Source: Lagopus muta
Taxonomy: Eukaryota > Chordata > Aves > Galliformes > Phasianidae
Length of the DNA: 64,000 bases
Direction of reading: 5' to 3'
NCBI RefSeq assembly: GCF_023343835.1
Contig: NC_064438.1
Location: forward strand, 18,186,077 to 18,250,076
Of this stretch, positions 1-13,900 are shown one piece after another. How positions within the stretch are numbered: position 1 is the first letter of the stretch; each line of letters starts with the position of its first letter. Below the pieces are notes generated by a model. The model did no database searches and was not told the DNA's origin. It saw nothing but the letters and a program-made list of their open reading frames with translations. The position numbers were made by a program, and so were the translations under genes.

Positions 1-3000
1 TTTCATTTAGACTAACAATTTCTCGTGTAAGATTTTTACACTCCATGTTCAGCTTTGTAATACAATGATTTTTATGGTCCAAAGACTTTTCAGTTTCTTT
101 CACTTTTTCTGAAATTAATTTTCTTTCTTGTTCCTTTTCAGAGAGTTTATCTCTTAAAACATTAATGTCTTTTAACAATGATTCATTCTCATATAACGCA
201 TCTCTGATTTTAGATTGCATATCATTTTGGTACACTTCCATTTTAACTTGGAGGTCTCCCAGAGCTGCTTTAGTTACAGCGATGTTATTATGAAGGATGC
301 CATTTTCATCCTGAATTTTCTCTAAAGCCTGCTTTAAATTTTCAGAAGTTTGTTTCAACTGTTCATTTTCCTCCATTAGCTGATTATTCTGTTGAGTGAG
401 TTCATGAAGACGAGTCTGGTGTTCTTCCATTCTTGCCTCTTGTTCACATATCTGCCTTTTTGCTTTACTCTGTAATTCATCAACTTCCAACTTCCTGGAT
501 TCACTGAGTTTTTTCAGCTGATCCTTAATCACTTCATTTTCATCAGTGAGTTTCTGAAACTGTTTCTCAAGAGCCTCCTTCTCTGATTCCCCTTCCCTGA
601 GTCTCTGAATAGCCTCTTGTTTCTCTTTTCTAGTGACATCAATAACTTGCCTCATATCTGCTATTTTACTACTGATATTCTCATAAGCCTGAAGGAGGGA
701 TTCATACTCTTGCTTTAATTCACTGTGTTTAGCCTTCCAACCTGTTAATTCAACTGTCTGAGAATCTTTTAAGGTATTTAGCTGGAAAGAAAAGGCCTCT
801 TTTTCCTGAACTATTGTCTCCATCGTAGATTTAAGACTTTCACATGCAGCAGTGAGGTTTTCATTTTCAGCCAACAGTCTAGCATTTTCAGAAACAAGGC
901 TCTCCTCTTCAGACAATACAGAAACAGTATTTGAACTTTGCTTTTCTCTACCAAGCTCTAACAACAAGCGTTCAAGCGTACTTGTCTTGTTCACCAGTTC
1001 CTCTCTTTCCAGTAATAGCTTATCAATCTGGTCTTTTAGATATTTATTTTCTCTCAGAGCTTCTTTACGCGATATTAAAGCTGCTTGTAATTTTCTTTGA
1101 AGGTGGTCTTTGGACTTCTCTTCTGCTATAGTCCTTTGTCCTTCTGGTTTAGAATCACCTACGTTAACAGTTTTTGAAAGTGGCTCCTGAACAATTTCCA
1201 TTTCTTTCTGGGTTTTATAGTCCGCTGCTTCTTTCAGAGTAGTTTTCCCAGAGTAACCAGTCTTAGATAGTTGAAAAGAGGTGCCTTTACTTTGTAATTT
1301 TCCTTGAAGAGAACCACCTTCTGAACAAAATTCTACCAGTTCTTTTTCAGTACCATTTTCTTCTTCAAACTCTTTGCATGACACTACAGGAGTACTTATC
1401 TCAGCCTTCTCACGTAGCAAACAAAGTTCTGTCAGAAGCTTTTTGTTTTCTTCATTGACATGCTTTAACTCCCTTTTCTTATTGATTAGTTTCAAATTGG
1501 ACTCCTCTAAATGATGAACAAGCTCCTCTTTTTCATTCTTTATTTTTTCAAGTGCTGCTTTGTAACGGTGGATTTCTTCTTGGCCGTCCTTTAGAGCTTC
1601 TTTTAACAATTCCTTTTCAAGATCAAGTTTCTCCTTAAAATCTTTAAGTGAAGAATGCAAAGCTTCTATTTCCTCATTCTTTTCTGCAATTTCCTTGTTA
1701 GCTTCCTTTCTCAGTTTCTGCAGCTTCTCCTGGCTCATCCTGTAATCCTCCTCATTTTTTTTAACAAGTGTTTCTTTCTCATTATTTACACGTTCCAGCA
1801 TCATCTTCATGTCTGCAGTTTCAGTCAAGAATGTTTTCAGCTTTGTCTGTAGCTGCTTTATATCCTCCAAAACGCTATCTTTACATTGTTCCTGGTACTG
1901 CTCCTGTTCTATCATGGAGTTTAAGTCAACTGCTTTTATTCCACCACCACCAAATTCAACTAATATTTTTCTCAGCTCTTCCTTCAACATTTCTGTTTCC
2001 TCCCGAAGCTTTACATAATTGTCTCTTAGTTCTTCTAATTCAGTATCTTTACTTGTCACCGAAGTGATTAGGTTTTCTGACTCTTTAAAGGATGCAGCCT
2101 GAACCTTGTTTCTTGATTTGTTGGATTCCAAATTCTTTAGGTCACTTTCTTCTTCTCCTGTCTTAGGAGAGACAAGCTCCTTCCCAAGATGTTTTTCTAA
2201 TTGATTCAAGCCAAACTCTTTAAATTTTCTTTGAAGATCTTCCCAGAGAGCTTTATGCTCTAGTTTGACATTCTTCAAGTGTGTTTGTTCATCAAAATCT
2301 GCTGTAAGTTTAGTGTCCTCTGTCCCCTCTTTCTGAAATTTTCTTACATCTTCTTCCCTGACCAAAAGATCTCTCTGCAAGTCTTCTTTTTCTAACTGAA
2401 TTACATTAGTTTCATTGTTAGAGTCCAAACACTTTCTCTTGTCCCTGGCACTGAGCTTTTCAGAACTGGAATTTTTCAACAATTCCTCCTCCTTAACTTC
2501 AGAGTTTATCATTTCAAGAGCTATTAAGAGCTGTGAATGTTTCTCTTCATACGCTCTTACTTTTTCATCAAGCATAGTTTGCATATGAGCAAGCATGTTA
2601 TCCTTTTCCTCTAAAGATTTTAGGTTCTGCTCACAGATAATTTGTTTTTCAGCAATGACATCATTTAGTTTTGCAATATTGGCCTGAAGTTCCTCTATAT
2701 AAGTGGCCTTTGCCAACAAGATATCATTCAAGTCACTTATTTTGACATCTTTTTCTCTAAGCTGTTGCTTCAGAGTTCCAAGATAGGTCTCAATATCTAT
2801 ATTTTGATCTTCAGCTAGTTTCAGCTTGTCCGTTAACTCCTCAACTTTCTTCAACAACCCCTCTCTTTTTCCTTTCTCTTTCTCCATTTCTTCCTGCCCA
2901 CTCTTCTCTAGTTTTGCGACTTTTTGCATTAGATCTCTTCTTATTATCAATGCTGCTTGAAGTTTCTTCTTCAGATTCTCTTTTTCCTTGCCAAGTTTCT

Positions 3001-6000
3001 CAAGATTAAGATACATCTCCTCCTTTTCTTTCATTAAATCTTTAAAAACAGCTTCTCTGTTGCTTAATACAACCTGACTACATTCCAGCTCTTTCTTACA
3101 GTCCTCAAGTTCCTGCAACACTCGATTTAGTTCTCCTATGGAATGATTATGAGCAGACTCAAGAGCCTGCAGTTTGCTGTTTAATGTATTCCTCTCTTCA
3201 GAAAAATTCAGCATTTCACTAGACAATGATTCCATGACCTGGGTAACAGAACAGTCCTTTTCTTTCATTTGCTGGCTTAGACCAGAAATTAAATCCTTTT
3301 GCTGATTTACTTGTGAAGTTAAGTCTTCTATGAGTTGATCTTTTCTTCCCATATCTTCAAGGAGACTTGCTACTTTTTTGCCGTCAACATGCAGTTTTTC
3401 TTGACTGGTCCTTACTACTTCTTCTGATTTATTTATCTTGTCCTGAAGAAATTCAATCTGCCTATTCTTTTCTTGCAAAAGAGATTCTTGTTTACATAAA
3501 GTTTCCTTGACAGCAATCATTTCTTGTGATAGGCATTCAATTTCAGACTCATAGGTACCCTTCATTTTATCAATATCATTCTGTAGCAACTCCTTCTCTT
3601 TCTCAAGTGACTGCATATTTTTTAATTCATCTTTTATGACATCTATTTCTTTCTGTTTTTCTAAAAGAACCAGCTGCAATTGTTCTCTTTCTACTTCTTT
3701 GCTTAAAATAGTAGATATCAGAGTGGAGAATTTTTCCAATTGTATTTTACCATCAGTTAGCTGCAGTTGGGAATCTGAAGTCTTTGCATTCTTTTCTTTA
3801 CATAAAAGCCTACTATTAAGTAAATGAGATAAGCTTTGAGTTATTTGCTCTTTGGTAAGATCCAGTTCCTCCTGTAAAGACTGGATTTTGCTATCCTTGG
3901 ATTTCATTTCACTTTCTAAACAGTTCAATTGTTCAGTAAGATTTTTAATTTCTAAAGTTGCCCTATCAAGTTCTGTCACCCATTTGTTTTCTGACTCAAG
4001 AAGACTTTGCTCTAGATTTTCAAATTTAAGTTCTAATTTAGAAAGTTCTTCACCCTTCGCACTAACCTGCATCTGTAACTTCTCTTTTTCAGTCTTCATC
4101 TGCAGTTGGACAGCATCTATCTGCATTCTTGAGTAATTCTCACTGGCTTCTAGTTTTCCATTCATTTCTTGGAGCTCTTCCAATTTCTTTTCCAAATGAT
4201 TTTGAGATGCAACAAGTTGTGTGTTTTCAGCCATAAGTTTAGCAGCATCTTCTTGTAGCATATTTTTTTCATTCACTAAAGCCTCTACTTGGTGCTGCAG
4301 ACTACCTATTAAAAGTGCACTTTCGTGGCTGTCTTGAGATGATTTGGAATTTACATTATTCAACTCCAACTTTAGACATGCTATATTATCTGCCTGTTCA
4401 GTGCAAGTCAAACACAGAGACTCTACAGCCAATTCTTTTTGCTGTAATTCTTGTTTACATGTACTTATTTGGTTTAGTGCTTTACAGTGTTCACTTTTCA
4501 CAGTCTGAAGCTCAACTGTCAAAGAATCGACTTTCTTCTGATTAATATTAAAGCTTTCATTTTTCTCCTGAAATTCCTTAGTAAGGTTTTTCATAGCTGC
4601 ACCGCTTTTTTCTAATTCTTCTTTGAGAATCTCAATCTCATTAGAGAGAACACTTATGTTCTTATTTGCCAACTGTAGACTGGAATCCTTCTCCTTCACA
4701 GAATTATGCAGTTCAGCAATAACTTCTTCTTTTTTATTAAGAGCTGCATTAAACTCTGTTCTTAGTTCATACTGTGCTTCAATTTTTTCCTGAAGAGACA
4801 AAAAGGCATCTTCTTTCTCCTGGATTAGTTCCTTAGATTTTTGTAGTTCTTGTGTTAGTACATGTACTTGACTTTGGAGCTGAGAGATTAAATTTATCTT
4901 CTCTTCATCTTCCTGTGCTTTCTCCTTCAGAGCATTGAGAAGAGTTTTATTTTCTGTAAGAGAGGATTTGTTTTCTGATAAGGACTGATCCTTTTCTATT
5001 ATTACGTTCTTCTGATGTTGTACTTCTTTTTGTAAATTCACTTTTACTTCCTCCAGCTCCACTACCTGTTTCCTTAAGACAACACATTCATTCTCCTTTT
5101 CTTGAAGTTGCATCTTTAAGTTCTCACTGAATAATGAAATATTATTTACAGTTAAATCTTTCTCTGAAACAAGTACTTTTAATTGTTCTGCTTCTGAAGT
5201 TAAAAGTTCTAACTGTTTCTGCTGCAAAATGGATGATTCCTGTACATCAGAAAGGCATGCTTTTAAACTAACATATTCATCTATCTTTTGTTTTAAACAT
5301 TCATCCTTCTGTGCAATTGAATCATTCAACTCTGCTGCTTTTTCTGTCAAATTTCTAAGTTGATACTGAAGGTCAGAAATAACCTCCATATTCTCAGACA
5401 GTTGAACCCTAAGTATATCAGACTCTTCAGATTTATCTTTTAGTAACTTTAATTCTTGAGCTTGCTTCTTACATTCATTTTCTTTTTCCTGCATTGTCTG
5501 TTTAAGCTGGCTGGCTTCAAAACCTAGGGTTTGTATTTGGTTTTGCAGATCTGAAATGACTTGCAAATATTGCCCTTCTCCTGCCATTTTACTATCCTTT
5601 ATTTGTTGTAGCAAAACATCCTTCTCAGAAATAAGAATCTCTTTCCTTTCCACGAGAGTTTTTAGGTTTTCTTTTTCAACCACGAGGCCATCAATTTGGT
5701 CCTTCAGAGCTAAAATACTATGACTCTGTTGGGACAAGTGTGAAGTTAAAGTAGCTATTTCTTCTGATTTTTTCATTATCATTCCATTAAGGTTTTCAAT
5801 TTCTACTTTCAATTTTTCATTTTCTAGAGCTGCTGTGTGTGCTAGTTGCCTTGCAGAAGTAGTATCAGATTGTTGCTGTACCAACTGTAACTGAAGAATT
5901 TCATATTCATGTGACTTCTTGCTCAATAGGTTTGAAAGGTCCTCCTTTTTATGCTTAAGCTCAGTCACTTCTTTGCTTACTTGCTGTAGCTGATTATTTA

Positions 6001-7900
6001 ACACTGAACTTTCTTCAATTTTGTCAGAAACCTGCTTACGAAACTTTTCAAGTTCTGAACCCTGACTTTTTAGAGTCAGGTCTCTTTCTTCTACCCACTG
6101 AGATAACTTTGTTTTGTCCTCTTTAAGATTTTTAATTTCTTCCTGCAACTCTACAATATAAGATTTGCTGTCTTCAATTTCCTTATGCAGTGAATCACAT
6201 TGAAGGATTTTTTCTTCTAGACTCTTGCTCTTAGCTTCAAAATCCAAAGCTAATCTTTGAACTTGCTCTTGCAGCAGTAAATTATTTTCCTTACTCTGGC
6301 TGAGCTCTTGTATTAGGGTACTACATTCAGATAACTTACTATTTAACATTTCTTCTTTCTTTGTTTCTTTGTCTGTAGCATCCTTCAGTTGAATGAGAAC
6401 TGATTGCATTTGTTCACTCAACTGTTGTGCTTGTTCCTTGCTTTCAGACAACTGACCAGCTAACACATTGCATTCCTTTGTTTTCTTCTGCAGCTGTTCT
6501 GCAACTGAATTTTCTTTTTGCTTTGCAGCTATTGAGAGTTGTTCAATCTCTTTTGCTAGAGTGGTTTTTTCACTGTTTAGAACTGAAAGAGTTTTTTGGT
6601 ATTCAGCATCGCTAACAGATAACTTGCTTTCCATTTCTGCTACAGCCTGGATTTTCTTTAATAATTCACATTCCTTCACATCCAGAAGTTTGGACAAATT
6701 CTCATTTTCACTGACTAACTGTTGCTTCTCTTTTTTCACTTTACCTATACTTTTTTTCAGATGTTCATTTGCTTTCACTTGCTCTGCCAATTTTGTTTCT
6801 TTCCCCTCAAGATCTGCCTGCAACTGCTTATTAGCTGAAGCTTTCTCCTGTGTCTCTATTTCCATCTTGTTAATTTGTTTCTGTATTTCACTTAATTGGT
6901 TACTAAGCTCTTCACAACATGTCTCTTTGGCTTTAAGATCTTCAGTTAATTTAAGTTTGGTCTCTTCATTTTGTTGCTCCAAAAACTCAAGCTTCTTATC
7001 TAATGAAACAATGATCTCTTGTTTCTCCTGTAATTCTTTTTTAATTGTTTCCTGGTGTTCAGTACGTTCTGTGAGCTTCCTAGATAACTGAGCCAACTCT
7101 TCATCTTTTTTAGCATCTTCCAAAACTAGTTTGTTGTATGAATCTTTAATAGATTTTAACTCATTTTCAAGAGTCTGTTCTTTATTCTCTTTCTCTTTAA
7201 GCAAACTGTTCCATTGTTCTTTCAGAGTGTTATTTTCCTCAATCTGAGATTTCAAATATTCAGCTTCTTTTCTTTGTTTATTCTCAGTTTCTTGTAGCTT
7301 TTCAGATGATTTGCTAATTTGTTCTTTCAGCAAAGTAATTTGTGACTCACACTCCATAAGATTGTTATGGTATGCAACATGATTGGCCTTGATTTCAGAA
7401 CGGAGATCCTTAACTGTAATGCTGTACTCACTGATTTGTCTTATCAGTTCCTCATTTTCTTTAGTTTTAGCTTCATTTTCAACTCTAATTCTTTCCAGTT
7501 CTAGTCTCATTGTATTACTCTTCTCAGAAAGGACAGATATTTTCACACTTGTATCTCTTACATCAGCTGTTTGTACTTCTTTCAGTAAATCAGCCTCCCT
7601 TTCAGCCTTCGATAAAGCCTCTTCTATCCCCCGTATTTCTTCATTTTTGCATTGCACTTGATGCTTCAGAATGATAACTTGTTCTGAATATTCTGTCATA
7701 TTCAAAGACAAGGCAGATAACTCCCTCTCTTTTTCTGCCAGTGCTTCTTTAAGATGATCAATTTCTCTTTCACGTTTCTGGAGATCTTGAATAAGTTGAG
7801 ATCGTTCCTCTAAATGGCTCGTATTCAATTTGTCAAGTTCCTCATTTGCCTGGTCAAGATCCAGCTGCATTGATTCCACCATATCATCTTGTTTCAAAGT
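1..7900 (-). CDS. Giant exon (exon 22) of the giantin-like gene, running off the left edge
   Basis: The acceptor is ...GTTTAG at 7901 and the exon begins in phase 0 with [17 protein letters not shown]. The frame is open for 2,633 codons to base 2. I translated most of it and found no stop in this frame. Composition is K/E/Q/L/S rich with very few prolines or aromatics, as in a long parallel coiled coil. Giantin-specific matches are [12 protein letters not shown] (about 2,925-2,975), [18 protein letters not shown] (about 1,050-1,105) and [14 protein letters not shown] (about 670-715). A giant exon carrying most of the protein is also how mammalian GOLGB1 is built. Many plus-strand ORFs opposite it are antisense shadows. 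Confidence 0.9.
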
Positions 7901-10900
7901 CTAAACATCAAGAAAACAATGTTACAAGAATAATTAAAAGGTACATTAGAAGGAAAATGGAAGATACACTCCTTATGTAAATCTAATATTTAGACTAATC
8001 CATCACTCACAAACAATCCTTGAACTAATGACTGTATGGAAACTGTTGAGTCACAGCCTGAACCACTGATTGATCACCTGAGGCAAGGACTGGGTCAGCC
8101 GTGGGAGCACAGGTGAAAGCAATTCACCTGTGTGGCCAGAAGACCCCATTTAAGGGCTGACTAGCACTAGGGAAGGATCTCTTTTTGGAAATTCCTTCTT
8201 TGTGGAATCTTTCATCCCAAGCTTGAATCTTTAAATATGGGTGAGCATTCCTTCTCTGTTTGTTTCTTTCCATTTCTCCATTATATTCTTTCCAACTGTA
8301 ACACCACAATACTTTTATCAACTGTAACAATGACCTACCCAACAGTACAATCACAAGACAATGTTACATTTTAGATCGTTTTAGCATACAGAAAGGTCAG
8401 TGTATAAAATCTGCAGTATAATTAATGCTCAAGGTTGTTGGTTTTTTTTCTCACATTTAAATGAACCATTTCAAAATACAAGAAAGATCCTTATTTTCAT
8501 TTTATGAGTTACCTTTTCCTTCAGTGTAGCAACTTTTTCCGTTAGATCACTGATGACTTTTTTCTGCTCAGCGTTCTCCACTTCATACACACTGCATTTC
8601 TTTAAGGCTTCTTTCAGCTTAGTATTAAAAATAAAGATTTAGATCATAGAAACATATTTAAAATGTGATGTTCGAATAGTAAGATTGAACTTACCTAAAA
8701 GAGGTATTCATATAATGAAATTAATTAAGACAACATTTCACTCAAAATACACAATACATTCATGCAAATCACTGTGGTGTGGCAAGTAATCGTTACACCC
8801 AACTTTAAGCAAAGTAATTAGATGATGTAAACAAAGCTGCAATGAAACAAAAGAGCCAAATCCTTTGGCTAGAAAAACAGAAATTTTACTTCTGGAATAC
8901 AAATCAAAAGTTAAGGCCAATGTTCACCAGTTCTAATAAATTACATACTATTTAGTAACTTACGTTTTGTTCACTATGCACAAACTTCTCTCCCAGCTCT
9001 TTGTTCAACAGATCCCTTTCTTGAAGCAGTTTTCTCAAAGTTTCAATTTGTTCTAGTTTTTCTGTTAAGCTTAGCAGTTTTTCTTCTTTTTCTCCAAGTG
9101 AAGTTTCAAGGAAACTATTTCGGTCGCTCAACCTGAGAAGAAAGCACATACATAGACCTTTGATAACTAAATTCCATCTTGAAAACAAAGTTTGCTTTAG
9201 GCTTTCTAGTTTATTAGCCCCCAAACTGTGTCCCTAAAAAAAATAATCATTTCTACAATTTCCATTTAAACTTCCAAGTCCAAAAGTATCTTGACTGCAA
9301 TCAGAAACAAGTATCAAGTTTACATGTTTTAACAGATGACACTTCTGGTCCATTAGAAATTTAAGTTTAAAGCAAAGAAAGCAAATCCTCAATGGAGTTA
9401 TAAAGAGCCTTCATTTTACCCTTTCAGCTGCTCATTCAATCCGGAGATCAGAATTTGATGCTTTTCGGCATCTCGAATCTGTTGATTGCGTAACTGGGTG
9501 AGCTGACTTTGAAAACGTTCATTTTCATTCTGCAACAAAAAGTTAATCAAGAGGATTACTGCACACATAGAATAGCATAAGAGAACTAGAGTTCCAAAAA
9601 TCTGACTCATTAGAAGATTTACATCTTATGTAACAAGAGACTGTTAGCATATTAGCACTCATCAGTTCAAAATACAACATTAATATCATAAGTTCAGATA
9701 GATGCAACCCACCTTTCAGAAATACTTCCTACAGTGTTGCTATACTAGAATGAACTCAAGGATTGTTGCTCTATACCCAAAGCAACACACACACTGTGTT
9801 AAGACACCTTATTTAATTGATCTTCAAAAGGGGAAGCTACTGCTTTGAAAACACACTTTCCTCATTGATTTGAAGATAATACTAAAGGGGCATGTTTTTT
9901 TCAACCTGAAGGAATGCAAAAAATCTGCAGGAGACTAAATTAGCATAAAGGGAGTTGCAGAGAAAAGAAGAAAAAGAAAGCAAGCTCCATTCACACACTT
10001 AAAAAAGAAAACAACAAAAAACAATGCAAATGCCCTACTCTAGTCAGATTCACAGCACCCATTCAAAAATAAAACCACAAAAATATCTAATGGCAACCAA
10101 AAAGCAAAACACATATTCAGAACCAACATCAAAAAGGACAAACGTGGCAAACTTGTCACCTCTAATGAAAATAAGCTAGCATTCTGGAGGAGGCAGAACA
10201 CACCTGTACCGCCCTCAATAGCTGCCCTTCTTCCTTTACATCAAACGTTACCTGTATCAAAAGGTTTTGTTAAAAGATTCTCAGATATTAATAAGTTTGT
10301 TTTGTATCTTAAATTAATTATAAATAAATGAATAGGTGCAACTTAGCAGTAAGGAATATGAGCAATGTACCAAGCTCAAGGAGCATGAGAAGAGATCAGT
10401 TGTGTCATTTTGTGGAAATTAGGTTTAGAAAGTATTGAACATAGTAACTTACTAGTCAGGAAATACTATAAAAGTATTTAAAATTTCTGATTTAAGTATT
10501 TATGTTACTGTTCTCGAGCATTCACTGCAGCATACATTAAAATATGTTATGTATTTATATTATGCATATATTATATGTACGTGGTATGTGAGCTACAATT
10601 ATGAATTGATGGATGTGACAGAGACTTCTTCTAGTAGTAAAAGAAAGAAAATACAGCTCTTGCTCTTTTAACAAAGGCATCCTACAGAGAGTGATACAAA
10701 TTATTTTGACCTTTACTATGTTTCTGCAACAATTAATGAAGCTTACTTCCAACCAAGTTTTTTTTAATGCACTGACTTCTACTTTTACTGTCACTAGAAG
10801 TGACAGGCTTAAACTTTAGAGCATAAGATAGCATGTGTAGACTGTCAGCCAACAGAAACTATAAAATAGGTTTTAGGTATTTTTGCTCGCTGCAAATTTA

Positions 10901-13900
10901 CACTTTTGTGCTACTGTAGGCTGTTGTAAGAATATGAAGAGAGAACTAAGCGATTATCTTAACAATAGCAGTTTTTAGGGAAGTGCAAAAGCTCACCTGA
11001 AGAGTTTCCATTCTACCTTGAAGCTGCAATCTATCTTCCAAATCCTGACATCGTTCTTCTAGAAACAGAATTTGTTCCTGCAGTTGATTTCTTTCCAATT
11101 CCAACTCTTCAACTACACTCCGTAAGCCTATTTAAGTCAAAAGGAAGAATTAGTTCAAGAAAGATCTATTAAAAAATCCTTAAGTCTAGATATGACTTTC
11201 ACCTTTATATTCACAATTTTTGCCATTGTTGGGCACAATTAGATCTTAACCACTTCCAATGGAAATGCTTGAGGTCTTGTTCATGCAAATATTAAATGAT
11301 AAACACACCCATAACTTTTCAAAAACTAAAATCTACTTGCAAAACTCAGTAACTCATAGAGAACCTAGCAGAGATATTTTAATCAATATTGTGTCCCAAT
11401 TAATAATAAGAGTGATGTTACTTTAATCATAAGTTAATATACTTACAATATCAGATTTTAAGCTATATTAACAAAGTAAACTGGTCTATATCAAAATTTG
11501 CAAGTGCATCTACTGCATTTTACTAACAATACATATTAGTAGCTTATACCACAGACAGAAGAGCATATCCACACTAAAAAACAGCTGTTTGATCTTTAAA
11601 ACAAAGCACACAGCAGTGCAATATAATTCTGTTTTCCAAACAAAACAGTTACATAGATTGGAAACACACTCACAGGAACAAGACTCAACTTAAAAACCAC
11701 ACGATCTTGCTACGTAGGGTACTTCACAGGCAGCAAGGCTCAAACAATTCCAGTGTTTAATAATATTTATATTCTACTTCTGAACCAAAACTAGGCAGTT
11801 CATCCAGCACGCACATGCTTAAAATGAAACAGAAGAAAACGCAAGCCAAAAAAATTCAACAATGAATAGGATACACCACAAATGGGTTGTTAGTTGAATT
11901 TTGAAAACAAAAATAGACACAAAATACAGAGGCTGTGCATGCTTTAATAAACTGTCTAGTCTCTATCACACCTGCATTAGGTGAAGTGTATTCTGGCCAC
12001 CAACCTCCCATATTTTCTCCTTCAGCTGAATCAGTGCTATCCAGGGTGACATTCAATGCTTCTTGAAAGCATTGTTTTCTATCAAAGCTGTACTCTTCCT
12101 ACGTGCAAAATATAAGAATGACATTTAATTAAAAGAAGAAAAGAAGGAAGGGTAAAATACATATTCTGTTACTAGAAGTGTAGTTTCAGTTAAATATTAT
12201 AAAATCCAACAAGTGATTCAGGTGCATAAACGTAAGCATGTGACCACTATGGACAGCTGTCTAGCCTTAAACTGTCACTTCCAGAGAAGGAGAATCTTCC
12301 ACAGTCTTTGTGCAGGACCTGCTACAGCTCTGAAGACACCCTCAGGCATCTGAGAGGCCAACAGATAATTATGTTTGGAAACGTTAATTAGTTCCAGTTT
12401 CCACAGTTAATAGCATCCTCTGAAAATCGAAGTACTGGAATTAACTAAACATAAAATTATTCTTCCAACAGCAGGTTTATGCAAGTGACATTCTAACTAT
12501 TCTTATAAAATACTGGGATTTTTTTTTTTTGCAAGCAACAGCACCAAGTACCAAAAAGTTAACTCAAATGAACTGACACTAATTACTAACTGTTCTATAA
12601 ATCTCCCTGCATAGAAATTAATAAAGACTGTATCTGACACAAAACATGGCCTTAGCATATGAAGCATGTACACAGCTACAAGGATATGAATCACTCCAGA
12701 AGGAGACTCTCAATTTTTCAATGTAAAATTAAGCAGGCTCGTGACTCAAGGAACAGAGAACTGGAATGCCACTAGAATTGCTCCTCATCTTCTGGCTACA
12801 TTCACAGGCATTTAAAATTTACTACCAAATCTATCTAGTATTCACTTACATAACAGATCTAAGCTCATAAGCCCTTAACCTATCCAACTGTAAAGCATCA
12901 TATTTTCATTAACATTCAGGTAAAAATAGATATATGTAACTTTTAACCCACCTGAAGATTCCTGTTGTTCTGATTACTTTTTCTTCCCGCCTGATCCAGC
13001 CTGCCCATTCCTTGAACTGTGGTCAGTTCCTCCTCCAGCTCCTGTTGCCCTGAGACTATGGCTGGATCAGAGCAGCCAGGAAAGAACCAGTCATCCTCAA
13101 TCAGTTTTGTGCCACAGGAAAGGAATTACAATTATATCAGACACTACTACATGAAAAGAGACCTGGGACAGGCTGAAGTCCCTATGAATGACTGACAGAA
13201 CAAGATTAAAGAAGCAATCCACAGCATTCACCTTGTGATTTCCCTCCAACGTTACTTAGTAGAACACAAAAATAAAGACTGTATATCTATCTCACTAAGA
13301 AGAAGCAAACTGAAGGCTAGCATTACTTCTTCGTCACTCTAAAGAAAGTCTTGATACAAGAGATTGGAAAGGGTGAGTTTACGCTAAAGTAACAATAATA
13401 AATCCAACCAATTAAAGGCCAAATTACATAGGCTTTTGATTTACCAGGTTAAAATATACCCAATTTGATAATAATAAATAATAAAGCTGATAATAATATC
13501 AGCTGAGACAGCTGTGCTTTTTGTAATGTGAACAATCACATCAATTTCATGTAATGTGTCTATTTCGACTTCAATTTTAGTACGAGTATGATAATTTGAG
13601 GAAGTCACAAGCAAGCGTTACACTGCAACTGGTATCAAACCATCTTATCATACATCAATAATACCATTCTTTTAAAGACAAATACAGAATCATTGTTTAA
13701 AACAAAAAACCACACTGAATAAATTCAGAATATGAAAGCTAAGGTATGCATCTTGTTCGCTGTTAGAAAGGCTTTTTCATTTTAAGTACATTCCCATCTG
13801 TTTTGTGATATGACAAAACACATTTGGGTTGACAGACTAGGTAACAGGTGTATCATGCAAAGCAGACAAAACAGAACAGCTGGTGAGAAGAAATGAAAAT

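Noticed and set aside
852..7661. Plus-strand ORFs, up to 207 codons, opposite the first 7.7 kb
   Set aside because: They are antisense shadows of the giant minus-strand exon, whose Lys/Glu/Gln-rich codons create Ser/Phe/Leu-rich reverse frames. No family-like motifs or splice signals support them.
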